Notes under the pieces: model-generated
Told to the model about the DNA's origin: nothing
Seen by the model: only the letters and a program-made list of their open reading frames with translations
Databases searched by the model: none
Assembly: GCA_025267735.1 (NCBI GenBank)
Contig: CM046308.1
Location: forward strand, 37,313,267-37,377,266
Length of the DNA stretch: 64,000 nt
From: Mactra quadrangularis
Lineage: Eukaryota > Mollusca > Bivalvia > Venerida > Mactridae
Reading direction: 5' to 3'
Shown: piece after piece, positions 40,660 to 52,600 of the stretch
How positions within the stretch are numbered: position 1 is the first letter of the stretch
Layout: each line of letters opens with the position of its first letter
Made by a program: the position numbers and the translations under genes

Positions 40660-43600
40660 TAATAATAATAATAATAATTTGGCATAGTGTACACATATAG
40701 CATAATTACAATAAAATATATCACAGCATGTTGTAATTAACTATGACAAACACACCAACACCAGGGATAGCACAAAAAAGGGCAAGCCCTTATTTCCATT
40801 GTGGTCCCTAAAATAACCAGATAGTGTCGTCATTGTGGTAAAAAAGGGAATTTTTAAAATCATATACACGGTGGCGACACCATGTGACTATGAAGTAACC
40901 AAAGTACTGAAAGTGCTAGTAGAAGGAATTTTTGAACGATTTAAGAGTCCAAAGTAATAATTCGATATACATCATGATCTCTTTATCATTCATAGCCAGC
41001 CAACTGTGTTCTACTGATAGAGGGGTCGTAGGTTCGATTCCCGGGCGGGGCATACTTACGTGGAGCTTAGCCATGAAATAATCGCTTCGGTCATTCTCCC
41101 TCCTACCACTGATTCTAAACCATGTTTCCGTATGCGTGAATACGGTTATACACATGTTAATAACAACTTATGTGACTATTTTAAAAGTGGTACAATCCAA
41201 CAGAATTAACCTGAACTTGACCCTCATGCAAGAATATATTAAACTCAGTATTTACAGTCTATTTTTGTCTTCGTTTGTAAATCGCGCTATATCGGAAGCT
41301 TTCGGCAAAATACACATACCGAACAATTATTTTTTTTTGCGTAAGAAAACATACTTTGAAACTGTGCCATAATATTGCTGACTTACTTTTCCCCCAAAAA
41401 ACTATTGAATCCAAAATTAAAAGTAAAACAAAGCATCAATTACAATGTAGTATTTTGCCCTTAAAATTAATAACTTTTTTATAATAATGATTCACACTGT
41501 AGCCATTCCAGACATATTTGTCACACACTCACCACTTGTACGCAACCGGCGTATTCAGCGTACGCCGGCAAGTGATTCCGGCTTAATCTTGGAACAAATT
41601 AAGTGATTTGCCGGTGCCCGTTTAGGAGTCGGCCTTGCGCCTGCCAAATCATGACGGTTATCGTTACATGTATAATGACTTTTTTAAAGAACAACTATAC
41701 TTAAACATACAACAAAACTTGTTTTTATGTAAACATAAAGTTATAATGCAAAGATGGGAAAGGGGAAATAAAATATTTTACCTGCGTGGATACATGACCG
41801 ACTCCGCCCTCATCTGCAAAATGAGATCTGTTGTCTGCTCCAAAAATAACAGCAAATCGTTTATAATTAGTACTTGAAATAACCAACTCACTGCAATAAG
41901 CTAAACACACTATATGTAGAACCTCGAATTCATCTAACGTGATAAAGGTCCTTAAAGTGTCAAAGTTAACCTCAGTACCGTTAACCTGTAAATCGATAAA
42001 TAAAATTGACTGGTTCCTAGTCGTATGTCGATGGGTATAAGTATGTAAGGCAAAGCAGAATAATGGCGGCGACTGATATATTGTGCAAGGTTTCGGACAA
42101 TTATGTTATTATTGAAAAATTCTTACTATTAAAGCTTTAAACAAAGGAACTTTGTACAACAATTACAGTGGATACCTTATTTTAGGCGTTCGCTTAAATT
42201 TATGCCAAATAAAGTATCCGAAATACTAACGAGAAATAGTCAACGTTTGAAAATTTTGAAATCTGAAAATGCCCTTGTGGGTGCCGCCGTGATTGCGCTT
42301 TTCCTGATCCATTAACGAATAAGGTAAAGGGCAGGTTATCCAGACTATAAATAAAATTTCTGACGAACTGTTTCATTACAAACGTGAATATGTTACAGAT
42401 GAATACTGGTTATAGGCAAGGGTCAGGGATAGCTAGGTAAGGTGCGCTGGACGCCGTTATATTACTAAAATGCGTTGACACGGCGTTAAACGCAGTAAAA
42501 ATAAATGAATATTAAATAATGAAAATCCATCCGTAATTGAAATCTATGCACTTCATTTGTCAAGCTGAAACGAAAACAAAGTATTCGAGGACAGAACTTA
42601 GAATTGGTTACTTACGTCCAACTAGACATGTCAAAATGTTTATAATAATCAAAGTACTGAAAGTACTGTTGGAAGGAATTTTTGAAAGATTTAAGAGTTC
42701 AAAGTTACTAGTTCGATATCCATCATTATCTCTTTATCATTCATAGTCAACTGTGTTTCATATTTCATTTTACATGCACATTATTTTACTGATCGAGGGG
42801 TTGTAGGTTCGATTCCTGGGCGTTTCATATTTTTGGAGCTTAGATATGAAATAATTTCAACGGCCATTCTCCCTTTTTACCACTTATTCTAAATAATGTA
42901 GGGCAGTAGTCAGTCACTGACTAGCGCCTAGTAGTTGGTTAACAGCTAAATCCAGATATTTCAGGAACAGTAAGTATGTGGACTGATCGCCGTGACAGAA
43001 CCTATACAATGTGTTGCTATGGCGTTAAGGCCACAACAAATTGATCATTTGTTCTATGGATTTTGTCTAAAAAATGGAGCTAGCAAGTAAATTTTTTTTC
43101 CCAGTTTTGGCATTTTGAGAAGCGAGCGAAAGGCGGAGAATAAATTTGTGATAATTTCATGAACATTGATGTACTAAATGTAAAAATGCTAAATATGGAC
43201 TTTTCACAGAAAACAACATCATAATGGGTAATTCAGAAAAGCATTATAAGTTTCTGTTTTAGAGTTTTAAGTCATACTGGTCATTTATTCATCATACTAG
43301 ATGAGAGCCCGTGCAAGCACGGGCTTTAGGTAATGACAATAAAGGGAAATAACCGCTGCGGGGAGTTTGGTCTATTTTTAGTTTTATCTAGAACTATTTT
43401 TAGACACAAACAACCCCAATATTTTTGTTGATTTTTGGCAGTTTTTGCAAATATCAAGAGGCTTTGTCAAAAAAGAATTGTCAACTTGATATGCCTGTAT
43501 ATAGGTGCTCCAGCGACAAACAAAAGATTTATTCAAAGCTGCGCAGTTTCTTCCACAAAACAGGAAACTCGCAAATTTAATAATATAGATTGACGTGATA

Positions 43601-46600
43601 CAACCATGCGCATTTAAAGATGAAATATGTCGAAGTCTTTCTTCCTTGGACTTTATCATTTTGTCTTGTTGTGAGAAAGATTACGTATGTCAGCATGCAG
43701 AAATGCTTTAAATATGGAACATACATCATAAAGACCGTATTTTGCTCCAATTGCATTTACTGTCCAATATTATTTTTGCATAACTAATACATTTAATGAA
43801 TTCATTCAATATTAACCTTCAATTAAATACTTCCAATATTTCTGTAGTAGCAATCTGAGGGTACGGATTGGGTGCACAGAATAACTTTGTGCATAGAATA
43901 ACATTTTTAGTTTTTGATCCAAGGGAGAGTAATCTCGCTAAAGTCGCGTTTAACTATCACGGAGTTGTCTTTCTTGCCCTAGATCCGATGTTGAAGGTTT
44001 GAACATGAGCGACGACGGTTGAATCATTAAGTTGATATTAAAAAGTGGGTGATCAACGCGTGGCACTCATTTCTTCTTAAAGCTTCACTCGCGTTAGATT
44101 TCAAATATGGAAGACGCGGAGAAAAAACAGATTTTGGATCGTTATTATTTTAACACCAAAAATCCTGCTGCTTTTGCCGGTGCTCAGAAATTGTTTAACG
44201 TTCTAGATAAGAAGTATCCTGGAACTTTACTGTAAAAGTTATACAGCAGTGGCTAAATGATCAAGATGCTTATTCACTGCAGAAACCTCGATGTCACAGA
44301 TTCAAGACGGCCAGCGTGCGAGTCACGAGAAAAGGCGAACAACTAGATATTGATTTGTTGTCTATGGTCAATTTAGCGGAGGACAATGACGGTGTTCGAT
44401 TCATCCTGTGCGCTATAGACATACTCTCCAGACAGCTGTGGGTGCAACCGTTAAGAAACAAGACTGTCAAAGTGGTATTAAGCGCCATATTTCGCTTTTG
44501 AACTAGTTTATGTAAAGTCACTTATCTTTGTTAATAAGTTTTTAATGCCTTGATACGTCTCCATAGAAAAATGAACGATGAAATCTGAGATAACAATAAT
44601 TAACATTCTTTTCAATTCGTCGCTCGGGTAACCATACCCATTTAAAGTATGCAAATAGCTCACCATTGATAAAAATGTGAGATATAACGACCTCATTTGA
44701 CCTAGGTATATACGTAAATTGTGATATAGTCGTATCATTGAATTTTATGCGGTGGATGTTTAAAGCAGATTGTTGTCCATATTAAGTGTCCATAATATTG
44801 TTTTACAGAGTCTTTCATTCGACACTTGTCTTTTGCAATACAAAACATCCAAACTATGTTTTAATAGTTAGTAGAAAGCTTAGTACAAGTTGCTTGGGTA
44901 TAGTTATTATACAATAGCATAGTAAGATTTCCTTATTTGGAAGTTGATCTTATCAATAGAGTAATTAACATTGAACCCGTTTTAACAAGTGTCCCATGAC
45001 GCATCAACCAGGCTTTAATGTCATTCATCTAGCCTTCCAAAAATACAATGGCGTCCCTCAATGTTGCAAACTATTTACCCGTCGTAAACAGGTTAAATGT
45101 GTGAAATACAAAATATAATGATAGTGTAATATCAATGCATCCTTGTACGCCATTCCTTCCAACTAGAACACGACTATGAGACATATCCCTTTCTAGTTCT
45201 CCAACCTGGTGATTGTGATTTAAAAAGTCATTCCACTTATACTGTACAACCTCTGTTGAACAACACCCACTGGGAGGGACTAAAGTGTGTTGCTGTTCAG
45301 AGAATGTTGCTCTACAGAAGTTAAATTCAATTAGAATTAGGCATAAGGAAAATATCAGAAGCTAATGTTGTAGAGCGCCGCTCTGCAGAGGTTATACTGT
45401 ACACTCTCGACTTGTCATTGAAACATGACGAAATCTGAGATAGCATCAACATTCTTTTCAAATAGTAACCCGAGTAACCATTGTCGTTCAGCTTATGTAA
45501 ATAGCTTCTCACTGATAAATAATGACCTCATTTGATCTAGCAATATACCTATTCAATGGTGCAAGTTAAGTACATGTATATTAATTAGTGTTTCTCTTCA
45601 TGAGCGTATTCACCCGTAAAACTTAGTCAGCTGATAAATTTATAACCTAATGAAAATATATATGACTGCTCAGGAGGGGGAGGGGGGGTATAAATAAATT
45701 TTCTTGTTATGTCAAATAGTCGCTAGTGTCCGATTGCTTTCAATACTGACTGGCAGATTCGAAAAATGTAAAAACGATGTACTCGCTGATACAAGTAAGC
45801 CCTGTCCCTGTCGATGCGAATTATTTTATTAGTTTTATCACACCCTTAAAAGATTACAAAATATCGTTTCATACATTTGTCGAGTTGCGCAACATCCGGC
45901 TGTCCAACGGATTGAGACATTTCGTCAAACCAATCAAATGCATGCAAAACTTAAATCGACCAATCAAATGCATGGTGCATAGAACTTCAAAAGTGAAGAT
46001 GATGCGTTCAAATGGTCACATTCTTTCATCGTTTGGGAAACTATACTCCCAAGTTCATTGATAACGAAATATGGGACAGTATAGTAACTTATAATGCCAT
46101 AGTACTCAAGCTTACCTTTTATAGAAAATTGTGTATACGTTGAAAATAGTAGACAGTTTAGGTACACGTTATCATGTTGCAGTACTGGTGTATTGTCGTG
46201 AAAGGGAGATGTACTGCCTATCAAGACACGTTTCTATGAAAAACGTTTAAATTTTATCCGCAGTATGTGGAGTGGAGAAAGCAAGTCCAAATATATCGAA
46301 CATTAGAGTTGATAGTCCACTCATTGTTATAGCTTCCGGAGATTCTCCACTCAGGATCTAGTATCATAATATTCGAGAGCGTTTAAGATAAAGGAGTCTA
46401 ATTTATGATTCACGGCTATGTTTAAATCTAAAGACCCCCCGTCATTTTAGATTCTAACCATGTCAATGTGAAGCATACATTTTTGTCAAAATACAATTGA
46501 ACGCATACTAGAGTGTTTACTATAGTATGATGAAGAGTGTCACGGCATATAAGTGTGTTATTTGGACTCCTTTACCTTAAATCTTATATACATATATAAA

Positions 46601-49600
46601 TGTATAATGATTATAAGAACGAAAAAAGGCTTTATATAAACTTTATTGATACACACTGTTTATATTTGTGATACATATTTTATACTGACAAACACAAACG
46701 CAAAAAACATGTCTATCGAATTCAAAGCACATATTTCCACACTATTGATATCAGTTTAGCATTCTTATTTTTTCTCTTTCTCAAATGGGAAAGAATCTCG
46801 AAACACACGCGATTGTTCGGAAGCAATCATTACTGTCATTGCTACGTCTCTTCATTAGGCACTTTTCTGTATTTTTCGTTCTCAATTGGGATGAGGAGGG
46901 CAAGTTGAGGCATTGATCGGGAAGGAGGAGGTAAGAGGAGGTAAAAATGAGGCATCGGCGCAACATGAGGAGTGAATTGCTAGCTGTTGCGCAAGCATTT
47001 TGCGCCAATTAATTCAGCTCTATGTTATTCAGATGAGACGCTTAAAAAAATCTGACGCAGTTGCTGTCGCTCATTTGCCTATTGTAAGCAAAATGGATTA
47101 CAACTGTTTTCCCTTCCGAGTACCCGATACGGTGAAGGAAAGTACGAATATAAACATGATACTTTCTGAGAGTTTTAATCTCCAGAACGGACACAATGTG
47201 TCCAACGCATGCGGATTTGTTAATATCGTTTTAAAGAAGTGCTTCGACATTGCCGGTATTGCTTCAAAAATCGTTTACGGTAAACTTATGGTGGAGAACA
47301 TTACTACTCCTCATGTATGGTTAGAAATAGGTGATTTTACCTTGGACAACACCTACGTGGAAGATATACCTGAACACATATTTATTCCAATGAAAAAAAG
47401 TGTCAATATGTAGCTAAATCTCTGCAATCTACCAAAGATTTTGTCGGAGATATATTTACTAAGTTAATTGGAATAGACTATCACAACAGCTATGCCTTTG
47501 AATGGATGTTGCATCATTCTGAACAATACCTGATGTTATCTAAAAACATAATTCAGATGAAACGTTTCTACCGCGATATGTCTAATTTCATGGAATACAA
47601 CATGGATATGTCACCGCTCCAACTGCAGCAAAATGATACGTGCTGGAGGTGTCGCTCACGCATGTGTTCCTACATAAAGTGTGATAGGTGCAACGTCGCT
47701 AGATACTGTAACCAACAATGCATGCTGGCAGACAAATCAGTCATTCATCACGCAATATGCGTATTACCCTCTTCCAATTAAGACACTAAATACACTTACT
47801 TTATCATAAGGGGTTTCATCGACCACACGACACTTTAAATAGGTTGATCCACCAAAGACCCGCACAGTGTTCACTCGTATGTCAGAGGTTGAAGACCATT
47901 TATCTTAAACGCTCTCGAATATTATGATACTAGATCCTGAGTGGAGAATCTCCGGAAGCTATAACAATGAGTGGACTATCAACTCTAATGTTTGATATAT
48001 TTGGACTTGCTTTCTCCACTCCACATACTGCGGATAAAATTTAAACGTTTTTCATAGAAACGTGTCTTGATAGGCAGTACATCTCCCTTTCACGACAATA
48101 CACCAGTACTGCAACATGATAACGTGTACCTAAACTGTCTACTATTTTCAACGTATACACAATTTTCTATAAAAGGTAAGCTTGAGTACTATGACATTAT
48201 AAGTTACTATACTGTCCCATATTTCGTTATCAATGAACTTGGGAGTATAGTTTCCCAAACGATGAAAGAATGTGACCATTTGAACGCATCATCTTCACTT
48301 TTGAAGTTCTATGCACCATGCATTTGATTGGTCGATTTAAGTTTTGCATGCATTTGATTGGTTTGACGAAATGTCTCAATCCGTTGGACAGCCGGATGTT
48401 GCGCAACTCGACAAATGTATGAAACGATATTTTGTAATCTTTTAAGGGTGTGATAAAACTAATAAAATAATTCGCATCGTCAGAGACGGGGCTTACTAGT
48501 ATCAGCGAGTACATCGTTTTTACATTCTTCGAATCTGCCAGTCAGTATTGAAAGCAATCGGACACTAGCGACTATTTGACATAACAAGAAAATTTATTTA
48601 TAACCCCCCCTCCTGAGCAGTCATATATATTTTCATTAGGTTATAAATTTATCAGCTGACTAAGTTTTACGGGTGAATACGCTCATGAAGAGAAACACTA
48701 ATTAATATACATGTACTTAACTTGCACCATTGAATAGGTATATTGCTAGATCAAATGAGGTCATTATTTATCAGTGAGAAGCTATTTACATAAGCTGAAC
48801 GACAATGGTTACTCGGGTTACTATTTGAAAAGAATGTTGATGCTATCTCAGATTTCGTCATGTTTCAATGACAAGTCGAGAGTGTACAGTATAACCTCTG
48901 CAGAGCGGCGCTCTACAACAACAGCTTCTGATATTTTCCTTAGGCCTAATTCTAATTTAATTTAACTTCTGTATAGCAACATTCTCTGAACAGCAACACA
49001 CTTTAGTCCCTCCCAGTGGGTGTTGTTCAACAGAGGTTGTACAGTATAAGTGGAATGATTTTTTAAATCACAATCACCAGGGTGGAGAACTAGAAAGGGA
49101 TATGTCTCATAGTCGTGTTCTAGTTGGAAGGAATGGCGTACAAGGATGCATTGATATTACACTATCATTATATTTTGTATTTCACACATTTAACCTGTTT
49201 ACGACGGGTAAATAGTTTGCAACACTGAGGGACGCCATTGTATTTTTGGAAGGCCAGATGAATGACATTAAAGCCTGGTTGATGCGTCATGAGGCACTTG
49301 TTAAAACGGGTTCAAAGTTAATTATTCTATTGATAAGATCAACTTCCAAATAAGGAAATCTTACTATGCTATTGTATAATAACTATACCCAAGCAACTTG
49401 TACTAAGCTTTCTACTAACTATTAAAACATAGTTTGGATGTTTTGTATTGCAAAAGACAAGAGTCGAATGAAAGACTTTGTAAAACAATATTATAATATG
49501 GACAACAATCTGCTTTAAACATCCACCGCATAAAATTCAATGATACGACTATTTCACAATTTACGTATATACCTAGGTCAAATGAGGTCGTTATATCTCA

Positions 49601-52600
49601 CATTTTTATCAATGGTGAGCTATTTGCATACTTTAAATGGGTATGGTTACCCGAGCGACGAATTGAAAAGAATGTTAATTATTGTTATCTCAGATTTCAT
49701 CGTTCATTTTTCTATGGAGACGTATCAAGGCATTAAAAACTTATTAACAAAGATAAGTGACTTTACATAAACTAGTTCAAAAGCGAAATATGGCGCTTAA
49801 TACCACTTTGACAGTCTTGTTTCTTAACGGTTGTACTTACAGCTGTCTGGAGAGTATGTCTATAGCGCACAGGATGAATCGAACCTCGTCATTGTCCTCC
49901 ACTAAATTGACCATAGACAACAAATCAATATCTAGTTGTTCGCCTATTCACGTGACTCGCACGCTGGCCGTCTTGAATCTGTGACGTCGAGGTTTCTGCA
50001 GTGAATAAGCATCTTGATCATTTAGCCACTGCTGTATAACTTTTACAGTAAATGTTCCAGGATACTTCTTATCTAGAACGTTAAACAATTTCTGAGCACC
50101 GGCAAAAGCAGCAGGATTTTTGGTGTTAAAATAATAACGATCCAAAATCTGTTTTTTCTCCGCGTCTTCCATATTTGAAATCTAACGCGAGTGAAGCTTT
50201 AAGAAGAAATGAGTGCCACGCGTTGATCACCCACTTTTTAATATCAACTTAATGATTCAACTGTCGTCGCTCATGTTCAAACCTTCAACATCGGATCTAG
50301 GGCAAGAAAGACAACTCCGTGATAGTTAAACGCGACTTTAGCGAGATTACTCTCCCTTGGATCAAAAACTAAAAATGTTATTCTATGCACAAAGTTATTC
50401 TGTGCACCCAATCCGTACCCTCAGATTGCTACTATTCATGATGAACCAAACCTGTTGATTTTGGTTTATAAGTAAAGTTTTCATGTTATTGAGTAAATAA
50501 AAGATAGACTCAAAACATACAACTGCTTAATATACGAGTAATTAAGTCATCTAATGAACACCCCTTTTAAAATATAAATGGACCTGTCCTGTTGACTTTT
50601 TAGAGTATAAATAAGTTATAATATTATTTGTAAAATAAGGGATTGGCTCAACAACAAACAACTACTCAGAGCACTTAAAGCATCATGAATGAGGATTGTA
50701 GAGTCAGCATTCCTACAAAATAATAATGGACCAAACTTGATGAAATATTACCCGGTTCTACTCTAGTATTGTGAATTATTTGTACACAGCAGGGGGACAT
50801 ATGACGTCACGTATTTAGTTCAACTGAATATCATGTGTTAAAGTTTATGAATGGCATTTATTATCGACGTATTCATTTTATTAGTGAATATTGCAAAGGA
50901 ACAAAGGATTGTGTCATTATCATAGCTTATGACGTATGTTAACATAAAAACATGACTATCTGGTTGCAATTTTAGTCAACTTATAGTGATAAAGTTTGAT
51001 ATTTAGACTTCTTGGTCGAGTGCCAAACAATTGACTTTTAAAAAAATCTTGATGCGGTACAAATTTCGAAGTGCAGGAGCAAAAAAAACTTTTTTTTTTC
51101 ATTTTCCGATTTTTAAGTGCAGTAAATCCGACGAATATATGATCAAATTGTTGTAGGCTAAGCCAAAAAAAAAAATAAACAGAGTTAAACTCATAGAGCT
51201 AACATTTATCTACATGTACAACGGTCATTCATTCAGCCAATAACCTTACATTTCGTTGCATAACTTTGATACCTGGCCATCGCTCTACATTATCACAGTA
51301 AACTCCAGCTGTGAAAATCGTCTGCTAAGATGTATATACATTTGTATATATATATATAAGCGTGTGGTAGATACTAATGCGCAATAATTCAATATAACTA
51401 ATCTCCGTACACAGTATGAATAATGTTTGATTAATGTGAAGAAACAATATCATAAAATTTCAAAGTATTTGTTTGAATTAGTTTTTTAAAATTAATGTAC
51501 GTTTGATAGTATTCATACTTTTCTACGGCACTATTTTCTTGGTCGCGTTAACTCATTGTTTTCTATTGAGGTGTTGTTCGTTCTTTTCAAATTTTGCAGA
51601 GCGCCTACATAGAAAGGATTTTTTTAAAAAAAAATCCTCCAAAAAATGAGAATTTTTTTATGAATGTTTATGACATTTTTATGAATGTACCATACGCAAA
51701 ATTGCAAGTTAAGAAAAATCAAAGTCATGCATAGTCAAATATTTGTTTAATTGTTATATTCATGAACATGTAGATATGTTACACGGTTTCGGAAATTTTA
51801 AAAGCGATTCAGTCATAAGTACATGAAGTACTATACAAAATAAATATTATGACAGTCGATAAAACAGACCAGCTCATTCGACAACGCACGCGTCTATTGG
51901 TCAAGAGGCCGTGGGTTGAACCCAGAGTGTGGCAAATTTTCGTGGAACTTGGTCATGGACCAACTACTTCGCCCATTCTCCTTTCTACCACTGATTCTAT
52001 ATCATACAAGGCAATTGTCAGTCATTGACGGAAGTATGCGCGTAGTAACTGGTTAACAGTTAAATTCAGGGCTTTGACTAACAGCCATGATATGAACTAT
52101 ACAATATTTTTGTACGGCGTTCAACCCAACCAAAACAAAAATTCGACTTACGTCCAAACCATCCCTGTCCAAGTAAAAATTATAACTCAATCTAATGTTT
52201 GTGTCGTTTGCAGTTGCTACAACAAGAATTTCACCGTCTAAATCAGGACCTGTAAACAAGTCAAGTCAAGTCAAAATATTTTATAATTAATAAAAATATA
52301 ATTTGGCATAAACAATATGTTCATCGCCAAGAAAAACTTTGGCAGTATTTTTTTACAAATAACGTATCCATATACAGTATTAAATATAAAAGAAAAGCAT
52401 GCACAATTAATATACAATGTATGACAAAACACTTACTGATTACATGTAAAAAGAGAAAAAAAGGAACAGATGTATATAAACAGGTATTAAACAGGATGTA
52501 AGATAGGCAATGTATGTTTGATGACAAATAACAAGCTTAATTCAAGTATGAATAGACATAACAAACTAACATCTTTCAATAGTAATACACAGAACAAAAA

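Larger units (their letters stand above)
43845..46392 (+). repeat. Left arm of the palindromic element
   Basis: Inverted copy of 47899-50434. Arm order from the outside in: terminal ~260 bp, integrase fragment, about 1.3 kb noncoding with gcagaggttatactgtac-type inner repeats, then the small opposed frames. Confidence 0.93.
43845..50434. mobile_element. Palindromic Polinton/Maverick-derived element with ~2.54-kb arms
   Basis: Outer ends tagtagcaatctgagggtac at 43845 and its reverse complement ending at 50434. Left arm 43845-46392 (2548 bp) and right arm 47899-50434 (2536 bp) are near-identical inverted copies by eye, with scattered substitutions and small indels. The centre, 46393-47898 (1506 bp), is single copy. 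Each arm has a broken integrase of Polinton type. There is no DNA polymerase B, ATPase, protease or capsid frame, so it is nonautonomous. Flanks ttctg and ttcatg are not an exact target duplication. It lies in the receptor-gene intron between exons 52152 and 41985. Confidence 0.85.
47899..50434 (-). repeat. Right arm of the palindromic element
   Basis: Inverted copy of 43845-46392; 12 bp shorter overall, from several small indels. Confidence 0.93.

Noticed and set aside
40406..40700. Poly-Ile and poly-Ser frames
   Set aside because: Triplet microsatellite.
43839..50440. 6-bp target duplication for the palindromic element
   Set aside because: Left flank ttctg and right flank ttcatg are similar but not identical; I do not claim a duplication.
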